From: JAGLTQ01 sp964605385
GTDB taxonomy: Bacteria; Pseudomonadota; Gammaproteobacteria; UBA6429; Thiohalophilaceae
Assembly: GCA_964605385.1 (NCBI GenBank)
Contig: CAZSCK010000014.1
Location: forward strand, 1-44,271
Direction of reading: 5' to 3'
Length of the DNA stretch: 44,271 bases
The notes under the pieces were generated by a model. That model worked only from the letters and a program-made list of their open reading frames with translations. It made no database searches and was not told the DNA's origin. Below, one piece after another: positions 34,234 to 43,615 of this stretch; the stretch's first letter is position 1; each line of letters begins with the position of its first letter. A program made the translations under genes and the position numbers.

Positions 34234-35411
34234 CTAGCGTTTTTTACGTGAGCTTTTCTTTTTGGCCTTCTTTTTGGCTTTTTTCTTAGCAACCTTCTTT
34301 TTCGCCTTTTTCTTGGCTACTTTTTTCTTCGCTTTCTTCTTNNNNNNNNNNNNNNNNNNNNNNNNNNNNNNNNNNNNNNNNNNNNNNNNNNNNNNNNNNN
34401 NNNNNNNNNNNNNNNNNNNNNNNNNNNNNNNNNNNNNNNNNTAGCAACCTTCTTTTTCGCCTTTTTCTTGGCTACTTTTTTCTTCGCTTTCTTCTTGGAT
34501 GCTTTTTTCTTAGCAACCTTCTTTTTCGCCTTTTTCTTGGCTACTTTTTTCTTCGCTTTCTTCTTAGATGCCTTTTTCTTAACAACTTTCTTTTTAGCAG
34601 TTTTCTTCTTGCTTGCCTTTTTCTTACTGGATTTTTTCTTAGCAGCTGTTTTCTTTTTACTTATCGATTTTTTACTGGCCTTTTTCTTTTTAGCAGCTTT
34701 TTTCACAGGTGCTGCTGCAACAGGTTCTGCAGGTTTATCTTCAGCTTTCGATTCAATACTGCTTGGCAAACTTTCTAGAACACGTTGAATTGCGGCAAAA
34801 ATTGAATCAACTTCACCGACACCACGAACGGTGCGTAATTTTCCTTGCTTGCGGAAGTAATCAACTAATGGTGCTGTTTCTGCTTCATAAACACGTAAAC
34901 GATTACCAATAGTATCTTTATTATCATCTGCCCGATGTTCCAGGCCACCACCACATTTATCACAACGCCCTTCAATTCGAGGCGGTGAAGTATGTATATT
35001 AAACATCTGGCCACATGAACCACAGGTACGACGGCCGGTTAAACGTTGCATTAGAATGCTGAATTCAACATCAATCAACAAACCCGCTTGAAGAGGTTTA
35101 TCTTCATCTTCCAACATACTATCCAAAGCTTCAGCCTGAGGAATATTGCGTGGAAAACCATCTAAAATAAAACCATTTTGCGCATCACTTTCAGCAAGAC
35201 GCTCTTTAATCATACCAAGGACAATGTCATCAGAAACTAATTGTCCGGCATCCATTGCTTGCTTGGCTCTCATGCCCAATGGTGAGCCTGCTTTTACCGC
35301 TGCACGCAACAAATCTCCTGTTGAAATCTGAGGAATGCCATATTTTTCAACCAGTAATTTAGCTTGTGTACCTTTGCCACCACCCGGGGCACCTATTAAT
35401 ACGATTCTCAT
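34234..35411 (-). CDS. adk: Adenylate kinase with a lysine-rich C-terminal tail, interrupted by an assembly gap
   Basis: Adk interconverts ATP + AMP and 2 ADP. Residues 1-215 are a standard kinase: P-loop GAPGGGKGTQ, FILDGFPRN, and a LID with four cysteines (130, 133, 150, 153) that could bind zinc. From about residue 221 to the stop at 34234 a tail of about 120 residues consists almost wholly of Lys, Ala, Ser and Val in repeats like KKKVAKKKAKKK, resembling histone-H1-like or AlgP-like sequences. A 100-N gap lies in the tail. The 55 bases on each side are identical, and merging them gives a 340-residue protein in frame that ends KKKSSRKKR. Confidence 0.9.
34342..34441. other. 100-N assembly gap in the adk tail, flanked by identical 55-bp ends
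   Basis: The 55 bases at 34287-34341 equal those at 34442-34496. As in thiD this points to unmerged contig ends. Because the region is repetitive, the true repeat number could also be larger. Confidence 0.93.
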
Positions 35412-35766
35412 TATTCTTATACTCCATTTACTCGGGTTTTAATCTGCGTTTTGTTCGCGTCTAGATTTTTATAAATTCAGCATAATCCAATCAATAATAT
35501 GCGAGATGCACTAAAACTAATCGTTGATCTCGACTAAGTCAATGCAATTAAGGGGGATTTTTCACCTATCGGAGTATTTTATGCTATTTGTCATTCTAAT
35601 CATTAAAGACATCATCTAATAATGCCTCTAGAAAGGCAGCTAAAACCCGTTTATTCTTAGAATAATAAGGAATTATGTGTTTTTATAACATACTGGTAGA
35701 ATAGCCGGCCTTTTTTCTGCTTCTATCAGTAAGCAGTTATTCTGGGATTGTCATGAGGATCAAAAT

Positions 35767-36315
35767 ATGAATCTGGATAGAGTAAGTACCGGTAAAAATG
35801 TCCCGGACGAAGTTAATGTTATTATAGAAATCCCGTCTCATAGTGATCCCGTTAAATATGAAGTCGATAAAGAAACCGGAGCCATGTTTGTTGACCGTTT
35901 TATGAATACGGCCATGCATTACCCATGTAACTACGGTTATATTCCTCATACGCTTTCAGAAGATGGTGATGCGGTAGATGTTTTAGTCGTCACCCCAATT
36001 CCACTGATTAGTGGTTCTGTTATTCAATGTCGTGTTGTTGGCATGTTAAGCATGACAGATGAAGCAGGTCCTGATGCTAAACTTCTTGCTGTGCCCATCA
36101 CCAGGTTGTGTAAGCTTTATAAAGAAGTGGAAAGCCCTGCGGATATGCCTGAATTATTACTGGCTCAAATTAAACACTTTTTTGAGCATTACAAAGATTT
36201 AGAAGAAGGCAAATGGGTGAAAGTTGAAGGATGGTTAGAAGCAGATACAGCAAAAGCAGAAATTACATCGGCTATCCAACGTTTTAATGATGCACCTGAA
36301 AAACCTTGTTTCTAA
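35767..36315 (+). CDS. ppa: Inorganic pyrophosphatase (family I)
   Basis: Ppa hydrolyses pyrophosphate to drive biosynthesis. The 182-residue protein has the soluble family I motifs AMHYPCNYGYIPHT and the metal site DGDAVDV. The residue before the last aspartate pair is Ala-Val, where the family pattern usually has Pro or Glu at the first position. It is divergent from adk. The 355-base intergenic region between them shows no open frame and must hold both promoters; I see no convincing operator. Confidence 0.95.
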   Translation: MNLDRVSTGKNVPDEVNVIIEIPSHSDPVKYEVDKETGAMFVDRFMNTAMHYPCNYGYIPHTLSEDGDAVDVLVVTPIPLISGSVIQCRVVGMLSMTDEAGPDAKLLAVPITRLCKLYKEVESPADMPELLLAQIKHFFEHYKDLEEGKWVKVEGWLEADTAKAEITSAIQRFNDAPEKPCF

Positions 36316-36328
36316 AAAGTAGGTATTT

Positions 36329-36886
36329 ATGAAAGTATGTATTGTTTCAGATAGTCACGATAACCGTTTTTTACTTGCTACCGCAGTAAAAGAAGCTAAA
36401 TCACGCGGTGCCGAGGCCGTTCTACACTGCGGAGATGTGGTTGCGCCTACAACGTTGCGGATTTTAAACCCTATCGGTTTGCCCGTGCATGTGATTCACG
36501 GAAACAATACTGGTGATTTATTTAGTATGTCTCACCTATCCAATCACCCTGACAGTGTTATTCAATACTACGGTCAAGATGCCGGGCTTGAGCTTGCAGG
36601 AAAAAAGATCTTCATGGTTCACTACCCTCATTATGCAGAAGCAATGGCCACAACCGGCAACTGGGATATTGTTTGCTGTGGGCATGACCATATAGCCAGT
36701 ATTCGGGAAATTAAGAATATTAAAGACGCAACAACACTCTATATTAATCCGGGTACCGTCGGTGGTATAGGCGCAGCACCTACTTATGTAATGGCTGATC
36801 TTGAAAAAATGGAGTTTGAGATTTGTGAAGTGCCTGTTGATGATAACCTGACTTATAACAAAGCATCAGTTTCAATACACAGTTAG
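36329..36886 (+). CDS. Metallophosphoesterase, YfcE/MJ0936 family
   Basis: A 185-residue calcineurin-like phosphodiesterase with metal motifs VSDSHDN, HCGDVV, HGNNTGD, VCCGHDHIAS and NPGTVGG. Members hydrolyse phosphodiesters in vitro; the physiological substrate is unknown. It begins 13 bases after ppa, forming a two-gene operon. Confidence 0.9.
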   Translation: MKVCIVSDSHDNRFLLATAVKEAKSRGAEAVLHCGDVVAPTTLRILNPIGLPVHVIHGNNTGDLFSMSHLSNHPDSVIQYYGQDAGLELAGKKIFMVHYPHYAEAMATTGNWDIVCCGHDHIASIREIKNIKDATTLYINPGTVGGIGAAPTYVMADLEKMEFEICEVPVDDNLTYNKASVSIHS

Positions 36887-36896
36887 TTTAAAAAGC

Positions 36897-36918
36897 AGGT
36901 CGGCTCTTTACCTACATG
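36897..36918. repeat. 22-bp repeat, inverted match to 642-663
   Basis: The 22 bases starting aggtcggctc are the exact reverse complement of 642-663. The copy lies between the phosphodiesterase gene and the convergent moaE. Confidence 0.65.
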
Positions 36919-36940
36919 TGAACGAACCCAAAATTTTTAT

Positions 36941-37369
36941 TTAGGTGTTTTTCTCAACCCAGCGTGTTTGTTCCGCCAACCTTTCTTTTTTCCAGAAAGG
37001 TGCGCGAGACTTCAATTCTTCCATTAAATATCGACTGGCATCAAATGCAGCAGCCCGGTGAGCTGACCACACGGCTACTAAAACAATCGGATCATTCGGC
37101 AACATTTCACCTACGCGGTGAACAATGAGTGAATCGAGAATATCCCATTTATTTGCCGCTTCTTCACTAATTTTTTGCAGGTATTTTTCGGTCATGCCAG
37201 GGTAATGTTCAAGTAACATTGCCTCAACATCATCCCCTTGATTAAACTCACGCATAGAACCAACAAACACAGCCGTCGCACCAAATTTACCTGAAAACCC
37301 TGTCTCAGCCTGATATTCAAGCAAGCGTTGATAAGGCTCAAAAGCAGATTCTTTAATTTCAATTAACAT
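36941..37369 (-). CDS. moaE: Molybdopterin synthase catalytic subunit MoaE
   Basis: MoaE with MoaD turns cyclic pyranopterin monophosphate into molybdopterin. The 142-residue protein shows family motifs: FGATAVFVGSMREFN, LEHYPGMTEK, HRVGEMLPND and the catalytic lysine region KSRAPFWKKE. It starts two bases after moaD. Confidence 0.95.
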   Translation of the reverse strand: MLIEIKESAFEPYQRLLEYQAETGFSGKFGATAVFVGSMREFNQGDDVEAMLLEHYPGMTEKYLQKISEEAANKWDILDSLIVHRVGEMLPNDPIVLVAVWSAHRAAAFDASRYLMEELKSRAPFWKKERLAEQTRWVEKNT

Positions 37370-37371
37370 AA

Positions 37372-37605
37372 TTAACCACCCGTAACAGGAGGGAAAAAAG
37401 CGACTTCATCACCCGCTTTAACGCAATGAGATGCATCAACATAATCCATGTTTACAGCCATTAAGGTGTTTTCTGGTAAAACCAACTCTTTTGTTGTTTG
37501 GCTCCAGACATCAGCCACCGTTTTTACCCGGTTTTCAGCAATTTCAGCCTCGGCCTGACCAACATGCTCTCTTAAACTAGCAAAAAATTTTACCTGAATT
37601 GTCAT
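37372..37605 (-). CDS. moaD: Molybdopterin synthase sulfur carrier MoaD
   Basis: A 77-residue ubiquitin-fold protein ending in FFPPVTGG; the terminal Gly-Gly is thiocarboxylated to deliver sulfur. It is divergent from moaC and directly upstream of moaE. Length and ending match the family. Confidence 0.95.
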   Translation of the reverse strand: MTIQVKFFASLREHVGQAEAEIAENRVKTVADVWSQTTKELVLPENTLMAVNMDYVDASHCVKAGDEVAFFPPVTGG

Positions 37606-37710
37606 AAAATAAACGTTCTCTCATTTGCGTAATTCGTTTTGCAAGCCTATCATGATTTAACTTTTCAACCAACAGCAAGTAACGTAACCTATTGATATAT
37701 AAGGACTAGA

Positions 37711-38202
37711 ATGTCAGATTTAACACATTTCAACAGTCGTGGTGAAGCCCACATGGTTGATGTCGGTAAGAAAAATCAAACTCACCGTACTGCCGTTTGC
37801 GAAGGCCGCATCACCATGCAAGCCAAAACATTAGAAAAAATTCTGCACGGCAATAATAAAAAAGGTGATGTGCTGGGCATAGCCAGAATTGCCGGCATTA
37901 TGGCCGCAAAAAAAACCTCTGATTTAATTCCATTATGCCACCCTCTCATGCTCACTCATGTTGATATTGATTTCACTCCAGAACCCGGCAGCAACAGTAT
38001 TTACTGCACCTGTCAGGTCGAAACTCGTGGCCAAACAGGTGTTGAAATGGAGGCACTTACCGCTATTCAGGTGGCTTTATTGACCATTTATGACATGTGC
38101 AAAGCAGTAGATCGCGGCATGAGCATGACCAATATCCGGCTAATTGAGAAAAAAGGAGGAAAATCAGGCCATTGGCAGCAATCAGATGAAAATAAAAGCT
38201 AA
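37711..38202 (+). CDS. moaC: Cyclic pyranopterin monophosphate synthase MoaC
   Basis: MoaC makes cyclic pyranopterin monophosphate in molybdenum cofactor synthesis. The 163-residue protein has MVDVGKK, ARIAGIMAAKKTSDLIPLCHPL and GVEMEALTA motifs. The start at 37711 has the ribosome binding site aagga. moaA, moaB and moeA are not in the window, and no Moco riboswitch is visible in the 105-base gap to moaD. Confidence 0.97.
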   Translation: MSDLTHFNSRGEAHMVDVGKKNQTHRTAVCEGRITMQAKTLEKILHGNNKKGDVLGIARIAGIMAAKKTSDLIPLCHPLMLTHVDIDFTPEPGSNSIYCTCQVETRGQTGVEMEALTAIQVALLTIYDMCKAVDRGMSMTNIRLIEKKGGKSGHWQQSDENKS

Positions 38203-38343
38203 AGAAATCAGCAATGTAGGTGAAATATCACAAAAATAAACTAAACTTTCACTAAAAGAAGGCCGATAAAAACTATAAGAACTTCTCAAAAATCAATTAA
38301 AGGCTGAAAGTTTAAGTAAACATAGAATTAAAGGGATTAAAAT

Positions 38344-39366
38344 ATGAAGTATTATTTAGTATTCCACCCTGAATCATGGCTGAAATTAGCACTTAAATCA
38401 TTACTCTCTATTTTAAGCATTGTCTTTTTATCTTTAACGCTATCCTTACCTGCATCCGCTAACCCTGATGACTGGGGCATGGTGCAACGCTTTAATAAAC
38501 AAAAGACATTAGCCGACCAGGGCAATATTAAAGCAATGTATGATGTTGGCAAGCTTTATGAACATGGTCGCGGTGTAAAAAAAGATATCACAAAAGCGGC
38601 TGAATTTTTCCAACAATCTGCCTCAGCGGGATACCCTTCCGCACAAGCCCGTTTAGGAATACTTTATTTTGAAGGTCGAGGCGTTAAGCAAAATTATAAA
38701 AAAGCGTTATCACTTTTAAATTCTGCAGCGAAAAAAAATATTCCAAGTGCACAATTTCAACTTGCCAATATGTATGAACTTGGCACCGGTGTCAGCCAAA
38801 GTTTACAAAAAGCGATTGCATGGTATAAAAAAGCAGATCAATATGGTTACTATCTCGCCAAAGTCAAAGTGGAGCGTTTACAAAAATTATTAAAAACAGG
38901 CGGTACAATTAAACGCAAAACCACTTCACAAGCGGTTACTAAAGCGAAGAAAGCACCCTCTCCTTTGATTCAAACTCTTTTAAGTGGCCGCTGGTTAAAA
39001 CGCAAAACCGCGGTAGGTTATTTACCTTCAATCATCACAAACTGTTCTAAAAAATCTTATAACTCCATGCACTGTATCTCAACATCACAAGAACGAAGTA
39101 CTGGTTCAGAAGTAGTTACTTACAATACAGAAAGTGTAATTACAGAAAAAAATAAATCTAACTTTTCTATTGTTTACTCTAACAATGTACTGGATGTTGC
39201 TTTACTCACTGTTGAAGATGGCGATGGAGAAGTGATTGAACAAGCCTCTTCACGCATAAAGAAAGGTAAACACGGTAAAAAACGAATACTTAAATGTCGC
39301 CTGAAAAATAATAAATCAATAACGTGCAATAAAGGTTTTTCTGATTTTGAATTAGTTAGTCCATAA
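38344..39366 (+). CDS. Secreted Sel1-repeat protein
   Basis: A 340-residue protein with a signal peptide (ending PASA near residue 39) and three to four Sel1-like repeats (about 52-165), such as AMYDVGKLYEHGRGVKKDITKAAEFF. A linker rich in Lys and Thr follows, then a C-terminal domain of about 125 residues that I do not recognise, with several cysteines (NCSKKSYNSMHC). Sel1 repeats mediate protein contacts. Partner and role are unknown. Confidence 0.85.
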   Translation: MKYYLVFHPESWLKLALKSLLSILSIVFLSLTLSLPASANPDDWGMVQRFNKQKTLADQGNIKAMYDVGKLYEHGRGVKKDITKAAEFFQQSASAGYPSAQARLGILYFEGRGVKQNYKKALSLLNSAAKKNIPSAQFQLANMYELGTGVSQSLQKAIAWYKKADQYGYYLAKVKVERLQKLLKTGGTIKRKTTSQAVTKAKKAPSPLIQTLLSGRWLKRKTAVGYLPSIITNCSKKSYNSMHCISTSQERSTGSEVVTYNTESVITEKNKSNFSIVYSNNVLDVALLTVEDGDGEVIEQASSRIKKGKHGKKRILKCRLKNNKSITCNKGFSDFELVSP

Positions 39367-39417
39367 TTTCAAAACTAAGAATGACTCCGGTACCTGCCCT
39401 GACATACAATATACCGT

Positions 39418-40095
39418 ATGTCAGTTTCCTCTCCCCATCCTCCAAAAAGCGAAGAAGAATTATTAAGTCGCGCAAGACAAATTGCAGGCTTAACCCTTGC
39501 CGATCTTGCAATAAAATTTAACCAGGCTATTCCCAAAGATATATGCCACGCTAAAGGCTGGATAGGTCAGTTACTTGAAACAACCTTAGGCGCAACCGCG
39601 TCTTCTTTAGCTGAACCTGATTTTCAGTTAATAGGCATAGAACTTAAAACCCTACCGCTAACGAACAGTGGCAAACCTAAAGAATCAACTTATGTTTGTA
39701 CCGTGCCATTAACTAATTTGCATGAACAAGAATGGCCAACTTGCTGGTTAAAAAGAAAACTGCAACGTGTTTTATGGCTACCGTTAGAAGCAGATAAACG
39801 TATTCCTCTTGCGGAACGTCACATTGGTACTGCTATTTTATGGAGCCCCAGTGAGGAAGAAGCCAGGCAACTGCAATCAGACTGGGAAGAGTTAATGGAG
39901 TTGGTGTGCCTTGGCAAGCTTGATCAAATAACATCACACATGGGGTGTTATTTACAAATACGGCCTAAAGGTGCAAATGCAAAATCACTCACCACTACGC
40001 TTGATGAAGAAGGAAACACAATACAAACTTTGCCACGTGGATTTTATTTAAGACCTGAGTTTACCCAGAAAATCATTCAGGCTAATTATGCGTAA
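39418..40095 (+). CDS. mutH: DNA mismatch repair endonuclease MutH
   Basis: MutH nicks the unmethylated strand at hemimethylated GATC sites in methyl-directed repair. The 225-residue protein carries the catalytic Asp68, Glu75 and Lys77 in DFQLIGIELK, preceded by GQLLE (Glu54). Presence of MutH implies Dam methylation, so this genome should have dam, mutS and mutL elsewhere. Dam-MutH systems are restricted largely to Gammaproteobacteria. Confidence 0.95.
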   Translation: MSVSSPHPPKSEEELLSRARQIAGLTLADLAIKFNQAIPKDICHAKGWIGQLLETTLGATASSLAEPDFQLIGIELKTLPLTNSGKPKESTYVCTVPLTNLHEQEWPTCWLKRKLQRVLWLPLEADKRIPLAERHIGTAILWSPSEEEARQLQSDWEELMELVCLGKLDQITSHMGCYLQIRPKGANAKSLTTTLDEEGNTIQTLPRGFYLRPEFTQKIIQANYA

Positions 40096-40171
40096 ACTGT
40101 AATAAGCATGTCCTCTTAGCATCGCTAAGTTACAATATAAAATATTCTTAATAAATATATGGATTCTAAAC

Positions 40172-40984
40172 ATGGATGAAAAACAAGCCATCACTCAAGT
40201 CTTTGACCTGGTAGCAACAAAATACGATAACCCATCTTTACGTTTTTTTTCATTTTGTGCTGACAAGTTGGTGGATTACGCAAAAATAAGCCCCAAGCAA
40301 AAAGTACTCGATGTTGCAACCGGCACAGGAATTGTTGCAATAGCTGCGGCACAATGTCTTCAAGATAAGGGTCGCGTACAGGCAATTGATTTATCGGAAA
40401 ACATGATCCATCAGGCACAAAGTAACCTTAAACACGCAGGCCTGGATAATATTGATTTCCATGTCATGGATGCCGAAGAACTTGAATTTAAAAGTAACTA
40501 CTTTGATGTTATTACCTGCTCATACGGTTTATTTTTTATGCCTGATATGTCTGCTGCACTTAAAAGCTGGTTGCGTGTTTTAAAACCAGGTGGAAAACTT
40601 ATTTTTACAAGTTTTGCACCTTCTGCTTTTCAACCGCTTACTGATATCTTTATGAAAAACCTTGCTGAATACGATATTACTCCACCGAGTCCAACTTGGT
40701 TACAGCTTGCAGAAGAAGACTTATGTAAAAAAATATTAACCGACAATGGTTTTGAAGCACCACAAGTGGCACAAGCACAACTTGGTTATCATCTCGAGGC
40801 TTTTAATAACTGGTGGGAAGTAATTCAAAGTGCTGGGTATCGTGGCTTATACGAACAATTACCACAGGAACATCGCACTGAGTTTAAAGCAAAGCACCGT
40901 GTTGAAATTGAAAAAATTACAACTAAAGATGGAATCTGGTTGGATGTGCAGACTTTATTTTCAACAGCATTCAAACCGCTATAA
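40172..40984 (+). CDS. SAM-dependent class I methyltransferase, UbiE-like
   Basis: A 270-residue protein with motif I VLDVATGTGIVAIAA, a following acidic residue in QAIDLSENMIHQA, DVITCSYGLFFMPD and WLRVLKPGGKLIFTSF. These match the small-molecule methyltransferases related to UbiE/COQ5. The substrate is not evident, and no biosynthetic genes flank it. Confidence 0.88.
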   Translation: MDEKQAITQVFDLVATKYDNPSLRFFSFCADKLVDYAKISPKQKVLDVATGTGIVAIAAAQCLQDKGRVQAIDLSENMIHQAQSNLKHAGLDNIDFHVMDAEELEFKSNYFDVITCSYGLFFMPDMSAALKSWLRVLKPGGKLIFTSFAPSAFQPLTDIFMKNLAEYDITPPSPTWLQLAEEDLCKKILTDNGFEAPQVAQAQLGYHLEAFNNWWEVIQSAGYRGLYEQLPQEHRTEFKAKHRVEIEKITTKDGIWLDVQTLFSTAFKPL

Positions 40985-41021
40985 AAATAAAAAACAGGTA
41001 TTAAAAAGTTTAGCATTTCCC

Positions 41022-41132
41022 TGTCTTTGCGAGAAAGTACTGAAAATATATGTTTTTAGTACTGACGCGGCAATCTCATAGATTTACCTCTTCATAATGA
41101 GATTGAAGCAGTCACTTTGTGACTTCGCAATG
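41022..41132. repeat. Degenerate copy of the 90-bp palindromic repeat
   Basis: Contains recognisable parts of the repeat at 13051-13140 (tctttgcgag, gcggcaatctc, gagattgaagcag, cttcgcaatg) but with longer spacers. It fills the gap between two convergent genes. Confidence 0.6.
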
Positions 41133-41142
41133 CAAAAATACT

Positions 41143-42651
41143 TTATTTATACTTTTCCAATACTTCAGGCTCAGGATATAAAACATCTAACGATACTGAT
41201 TTTCCATCTGACTGAACAATACGACAATGCTGCCGGGATAATTCGCGGGGATGTTTTACCCCGCATGAATGTGCAATCAAGCCTATGCCATAATGAATTT
41301 TTTCCGCAAAGTTTTTAACCCGAACTGATTTTTCCTCTACGTTCAAACCTTTTTGTAAATTTTTGTTATGAGTTGTAACTCCGGTTGGGCAGGTATTTTT
41401 ATTACATTTCATAGCCTGAATACAACCTAAAGAAAACATAAAACCACGAGCAGAGGTAATAAAGTCAGCGCCACTACATAAGGCCCATGCAACACCCGAT
41501 GGTGTAATTAATTTACCTGAAACAATAACCCGAATACGATCACCTAAACCATATTGAGATAAAATATCAACAACCATAGGTAACGATTCTTTTATTGGAA
41601 GACCAACATCATCCATTAAAGGCATGGGTGCGGCACCTGTTCCACCATCACAACTATCAACCGTAATAAAATCAGGCGCACATTCAATACCGCACTGTTG
41701 AATTTCTTCACACATTTGTTTTAACCAACCATCTGAACCAATCACTACTTTAAAGCCTGTTGGTTTTCCTGTTACCTCTCGCACATGCTGTACAAAATTT
41801 AATAATTCTTTGATATTACTAATTTCCGGGTGGCGGTTAGGAGAGATAGAATCTTTTCCTTCTTCTATGCCGCGAATTTTCGCAATTTCTGCAGTGACTT
41901 TCGCTCCCGGTAAAATCCCCCCCTTACCCGGTTTAGCCCCCTGACTCATTTTAATTTCAAACATTTTAAGCTGAGGTAAAGCCGCTATTTCTCGTAATTT
42001 ATTATCATCCAGTTTTCCATCTGCGGTACGTACACCATATTTTGCTGTTCCTATCTGTAAGACTAAATCACATCCTCCTTCCAGATGGTGCTCAGACAAT
42101 CCTCCTTCTCCGGTATTCATCCAACATCCGGCTAGTTTTGCACCTTTTGATAAGGCTCGCACAGCCGGTTTAGATAGCGCGCCATAACTCATACCAGAGA
42201 TATTAATGACTGAACCTGCTTCATACGGTTCTCGACAATATGGCCCTATGAGTACTACGGGTGCAGAGGTCGCATGCTCATCTAAAGTGGGGAAAGGGCA
42301 ATTAATAAATAAAGGTGTACCGGCAGGTGTTAAATTTTTAGTTGAACCAAAGGCCATTGTGTTATCGATAGCGCGTGAAGATTTATTCACCCACTCTCGT
42401 TCCGCCCGATTAAAGGGCATTTCTTCCCGATCCATGGCGAAAAAATACTGCCTGAAGAACTCACCCAGGGTACTGAAGATATAACGAAAACGGCCTATTA
42501 CAGGATAATTTCTTCGAATGGCATCTTTGGTTTGTGTAACATCTGAAATAAAGAGGAACACAATAATTAAAACAACAAACCCCATCATAAAAATAAAGAG
42601 GGATGAAAGAAAATCTAAACTTTGACCTGTGGACTCGGATAATGGGGACAT
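41143..42651 (-). CDS. FMN-binding glutamate synthase-like membrane protein
   Basis: A 502-residue protein with an N-terminal membrane helix (about 17-37) and a TIM-barrel glutamate synthase/FMN domain. Motifs include INISGMSYGALSKPAVRALSKGAK, TGEGGLSEHH, DFITVDSCDGGTGAAP and the iron-sulfur cluster signature CIQAMKCNKNTCPTG. It lacks the glutaminase domain of GltB, so it is a stand-alone family whose true reaction is uncertain. The gene is transcribed alone. Confidence 0.85.
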   Translation of the reverse strand: MSPLSESTGQSLDFLSSLFIFMMGFVVLIIVFLFISDVTQTKDAIRRNYPVIGRFRYIFSTLGEFFRQYFFAMDREEMPFNRAEREWVNKSSRAIDNTMAFGSTKNLTPAGTPLFINCPFPTLDEHATSAPVVLIGPYCREPYEAGSVINISGMSYGALSKPAVRALSKGAKLAGCWMNTGEGGLSEHHLEGGCDLVLQIGTAKYGVRTADGKLDDNKLREIAALPQLKMFEIKMSQGAKPGKGGILPGAKVTAEIAKIRGIEEGKDSISPNRHPEISNIKELLNFVQHVREVTGKPTGFKVVIGSDGWLKQMCEEIQQCGIECAPDFITVDSCDGGTGAAPMPLMDDVGLPIKESLPMVVDILSQYGLGDRIRVIVSGKLITPSGVAWALCSGADFITSARGFMFSLGCIQAMKCNKNTCPTGVTTHNKNLQKGLNVEEKSVRVKNFAEKIHYGIGLIAHSCGVKHPRELSRQHCRIVQSDGKSVSLDVLYPEPEVLEKYK

Positions 42652-42850
42652 AGCGTTAACCTTATATTTTAAAGTTTAAGATGGGTTTATTTATAATCGT
42701 AAAAACATGACATCGACAATATATTATTAGTTCAATATAAAATACCCTTCATATTCAAAGGTTAAAATTGCATGATATATAAGCAAACCCTGATGTTTTT
42801 TCGTTATAATAGCCGACCGAAATTATCAGATTCCACAGCAGGAGTTTCAA

Positions 42851-43537
42851 ATGAGCGAATCAAATGACATCAGCGCAGCTTTATCTGGCGATGAACGCCA
42901 GGAGTTAGCAGATAAACTAAATATCTATCAAGACAAGCTAAAAGCTTTACCTGAAGATAGTTCTGATCTCGAACGCGCATTAATTCAATTAGATATCTCT
43001 GAGCTTCTATTAGCATTAGATCAAAAAGAACATGCATGGAATGAAGCCCGTGCGACTTTCACTGTATTTGTTCATAATGAAGAATGGCAGCATGCAGTTG
43101 AAGCGTGTAATGTTATGTATCAAACAGAACAACCGGCTTCGATTGTTGCTTTAGGACACGGTGTCTGGTTGGCCGTTACCTACCCAATTGAAGCAGATAC
43201 CTCGGTTGCGGTTCTCAACCATATTGTTGATGAAACACCACCGACTTCAGATGGCGCAGCGGTTGCTGCAATGACGGGTTATTACATTGCAGATATTCGT
43301 TCAACTGATGAGAATCATGAAAGTATGACATTTTTAGCCAAAACGATTTTAGGTAATGTCGCTAAACGCCATAGCAACGTGCAAACACAAAAAGAAATGG
43401 ATGCCTGGTTGTTCAAACTTGAACTTAATGATCCCGCTATTTTTCTTCCACGTTTGTCATTAGTGGTTAATTCTATTGTTGGAGAGAATTGGTGGTTTGA
43501 TCGTGATAAGTTGCGTTCACACCTCCCCGTCAACTAA
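42851..43537 (+). CDS. Conserved-looking protein of unknown function
   Basis: I do not recognise this 228-residue soluble protein. The N-terminal 110 residues are acidic and helical with a TPR-like look (LERALIQLDISELLLALDQK, WNEARATFTVFVHNEEWQHA). The rest has a G-x-G-V-W-L-A-V-T-Y-P core and a GGYYIAD-like segment (MTGYYIADIRSTDE). No signal peptide or membrane helix. The ribosome binding site caggag supports expression. It sits alone upstream of a DUF2058 gene. Confidence 0.75.
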   Translation: MSESNDISAALSGDERQELADKLNIYQDKLKALPEDSSDLERALIQLDISELLLALDQKEHAWNEARATFTVFVHNEEWQHAVEACNVMYQTEQPASIVALGHGVWLAVTYPIEADTSVAVLNHIVDETPPTSDGAAVAAMTGYYIADIRSTDENHESMTFLAKTILGNVAKRHSNVQTQKEMDAWLFKLELNDPAIFLPRLSLVVNSIVGENWWFDRDKLRSHLPVN

Positions 43538-43615
43538 AACCATTCCACGAATAGTGAGAAGATTTTAATTTTTTTTTAGTTTATTCTATTATTAAAGCAT
43601 AACGAGATAATAATT

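Noticed and set aside
34317..34341. Arg-rich C-terminus (RRKRRKK) of adenylate kinase
   Set aside because: It arises from reading through a 100-base N gap in the wrong frame; the merged sequence ends KKKSSRKKR at 34234.
34237..34620. Repeat array in the adk tail considered as CRISPR or tandem satellite
   Set aside because: The repeats are Lys/Ala codon repeats in the adk frame with no unique spacers.
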